NCBI GenBank assembly: GCA_012517405.1
Contig: JAAYVB010000043.1
Coordinates: 1-64,000 of the forward strand
Length of the DNA: 64,000 nucleotides
Origin: Propionibacterium sp.
Lineage (GTDB): Bacteria; Actinomycetota; Actinomycetes; Propionibacteriales; Propionibacteriaceae
Direction of reading: 5' to 3'
A program made the position numbers and the translations under genes. Shown in pieces: positions 62,997 through 64,000 of the stretch (position 1 is the first letter of the stretch; each line of letters begins with the position of its first letter). A model generated the notes under the pieces. That model made no database searches. It saw only the letters and a program-made list of their open reading frames with translations, and had not been told where the DNA came from.

Positions 62997-64000
62997 TCAC
63001 CCCAGCAGCACGCTGAGCAACTCGGCCGCCGACGACTTGTCGAGCATCCGGTTGCCGTTGCCGCACTTGGGTGAAACGCAACACGACGGGCAGCCGGTCT
63101 CACAGTCGCAGCTGGTCAGCCGCTCCAAAGCGGCCCGCCACCAGGCCTCGGCCACGTCGAAGCCGCGCTCGGCATATCCCGAACCACCGGGCATGCCGTC
63201 GTGCACGAAGATCGTGCACAGCTGCGTGTCGGGATGCAGCGCCGTCGACAGCCCGCCGATATCCCAGCGGTCACAGGGTGCGAACGCCGGCAGCAGACCG
63301 ATCGCGGTGTGCTCGGCCGCATGCACCGCAGCCCCCAGCCGCGCCACCGAGAACGACAATCGCGCGACGACCTCGTCCGGTATCAGCCACCACATCGACT
63401 GGGTGGTCATCTGCCGCCTGGGCAACTCCAGCGGTGTCTCGTCCCACACATCCGAGGTGAGCGAATCGCGCCGCAGATAGCCGGTCACCTGGCTCGACAG
63501 CTCGACCTCGCCGCGGCAGATCACTCCGTTCCCGCATCGCCGTTGCGCCTGGGTATGCACCACCCGCACCTCGCTGGTGCCCAGCGGCTGCGTGTAATAC
63601 GGCAGCTCAACCGAACGCACCAGGGCCACCGACTCGTCCGGAAGATATTGAACTACCAGCCACTGTTCGCCCTGATGCAGGTAGACGGCGCCCTCGTGAA
63701 CCGTTCGGTCGGCGGCGCCGTGGTCGACGCTGCCCAGCACGCGTCCGGTGTCGGCCTCGACGATCTCGACCGGGTGATCATGCGAACCCCGCAGATCGAT
63801 CTCGTCGACGGCCCGATAGTCCTTGGTCCAGAACCAGCCACTCGGCCGCGCGCGCAGCACCCCCCGCTCACTCAACGTGCCGGCCACTGACGTCATCGTC
63901 GGGCCGAACCACCGTTCGTCCGCGGGTTTCAGCGGCGCCTCCTGCGCGGCCGCCGCCAACTGCGGCCCCAGCACGTAGGGGTTCTGCGGATGCAGCACCG
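62997..64000 (-). CDS. DEAD/DEAH helicase of the MrfA/DUF1998 type, C-terminal part
   Basis: The gene runs off the right edge; 334 C-terminal codons are visible. They contain the DUF1998 region with the zinc-binding end SCDCETGCPSCC and SPKCGNGN (four or more Cys), near the C-terminus. Upstream parts show SAGTLSERGVL-like winged-helix features. Such enzymes (Hrq1-related, MrfA) unwind DNA in repair of mitomycin C-type damage. The helicase motor itself is outside the window. Rv3649 holds a similar position near the mycobacterial tad genes. Confidence 0.85.
   Translation of the reverse strand, partial: VLHPQNPYVLGPQLAAAAQEAPLKPADERWFGPTMTSVAGTLSERGVLRARPSGWFWTKDYRAVDEIDLRGSHDHPVEIVEADTGRVLGSVDHGAADRTVHEGAVYLHQGEQWLVVQYLPDESVALVRSVELPYYTQPLGTSEVRVVHTQAQRRCGNGVICRGEVELSSQVTGYLRRDSLTSDVWDETPLELPRRQMTTQSMWWLIPDEVVARLSFSVARLGAAVHAAEHTAIGLLPAFAPCDRWDIGGLSTALHPDTQLCTIFVHDGMPGGSGYAERGFDVAEAWWRAALERLTSCDCETGCPSCCVSPKCGNGNRMLDKSSAAELLSVLLG

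Overview
The window looks like an actinobacterial chromosome segment, most likely Propionibacteriaceae-like. The signs are high GC, abundant GTG starts, a WhiB regulator, a two-family IleRS with an actinobacterial T-box, DUF222/HNH genes, and a Tad pilus operon with a DUF4244 pilin. Two base-composition regimes meet at a tRNA-Pro gene near 23.85 kb. To the left, GC is very high and the heptamer GGCGTCC/GGACGCC is everywhere. To the right, GC is clearly lower. Gene neighbourhoods on both sides (dnaX-ybaB-recR-lysC on the left; metallophosphoesterase-ponA2-whiB4, RidA-nth-NUDIX and tad on the right) resemble neighbouring stretches of one actinobacterial chromosome. The join may therefore be real, or it may be a contig made of two related genomes.

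Layout, left part: 0-1.73 kb is a fragment of a conjugative element (TrbL/VirB6-like membrane protein, minus strand). It abuts an MFS transporter that has lost its 5' end. Then come fumC, a frameshifted DUF222/HNH gene, a nitrilase-family amidase, the SRP RNA, dnaX, ybaB, recR, and ileS behind a translational T-box. After these are a DUF1707 protein, an oxidoreductase, lysC, a DEAD-box helicase, a TPP-riboswitch-controlled thiamine ABC transporter (thiBPQ), an acyltransferase and a small membrane protein.

Layout, right part: tRNA-Pro(CGG), then a metallophosphoesterase-ponA2 operon divergent from whiB4. A 17-kb ethanolamine-utilisation microcompartment locus follows (28.0-44.95 kb). After it are a membrane pyrophosphatase, an aldo/keto reductase, an esterase, DUF4177-RidA-nth-NUDIX, a DUF1469 protein and an EamA exporter. 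A short AT-rich island (53.15-54.6 kb) carries a bacteriocin-like precursor with a nonsense codon in its signal peptide and a small membrane protein. The window ends with a methyltransferase, a HAD phosphatase, the Tad pilus operon, a second DUF222/HNH gene and the end of a DUF1998 helicase.

How the microcompartment genes work together: EutH imports ethanolamine, and EutBC (AdoCbl-dependent) makes acetaldehyde plus ammonia. EutE converts acetaldehyde to acetyl-CoA, an AdhP-type alcohol dehydrogenase recycles NADH, and Pta makes acetyl phosphate. EutT supplies AdoCbl and EutA reactivates the lyase. EutN, EutL, EutM and a second BMC-T protein form the shell; EutQ and EutJ are accessory. The locus has three unusual points. 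It carries a second, divergent lyase pair (EutB2/EutC2) in which the amine-binding Asp362 is Ala. Its hexameric shell gene has an 88-codon extension with strong ribosome sites at both starts, implying two shell isoforms. It also encodes a 95-residue protein built from a module shared with the N-termini of EutQ and EutT. These are the strongest candidates for undescribed biology in the window.
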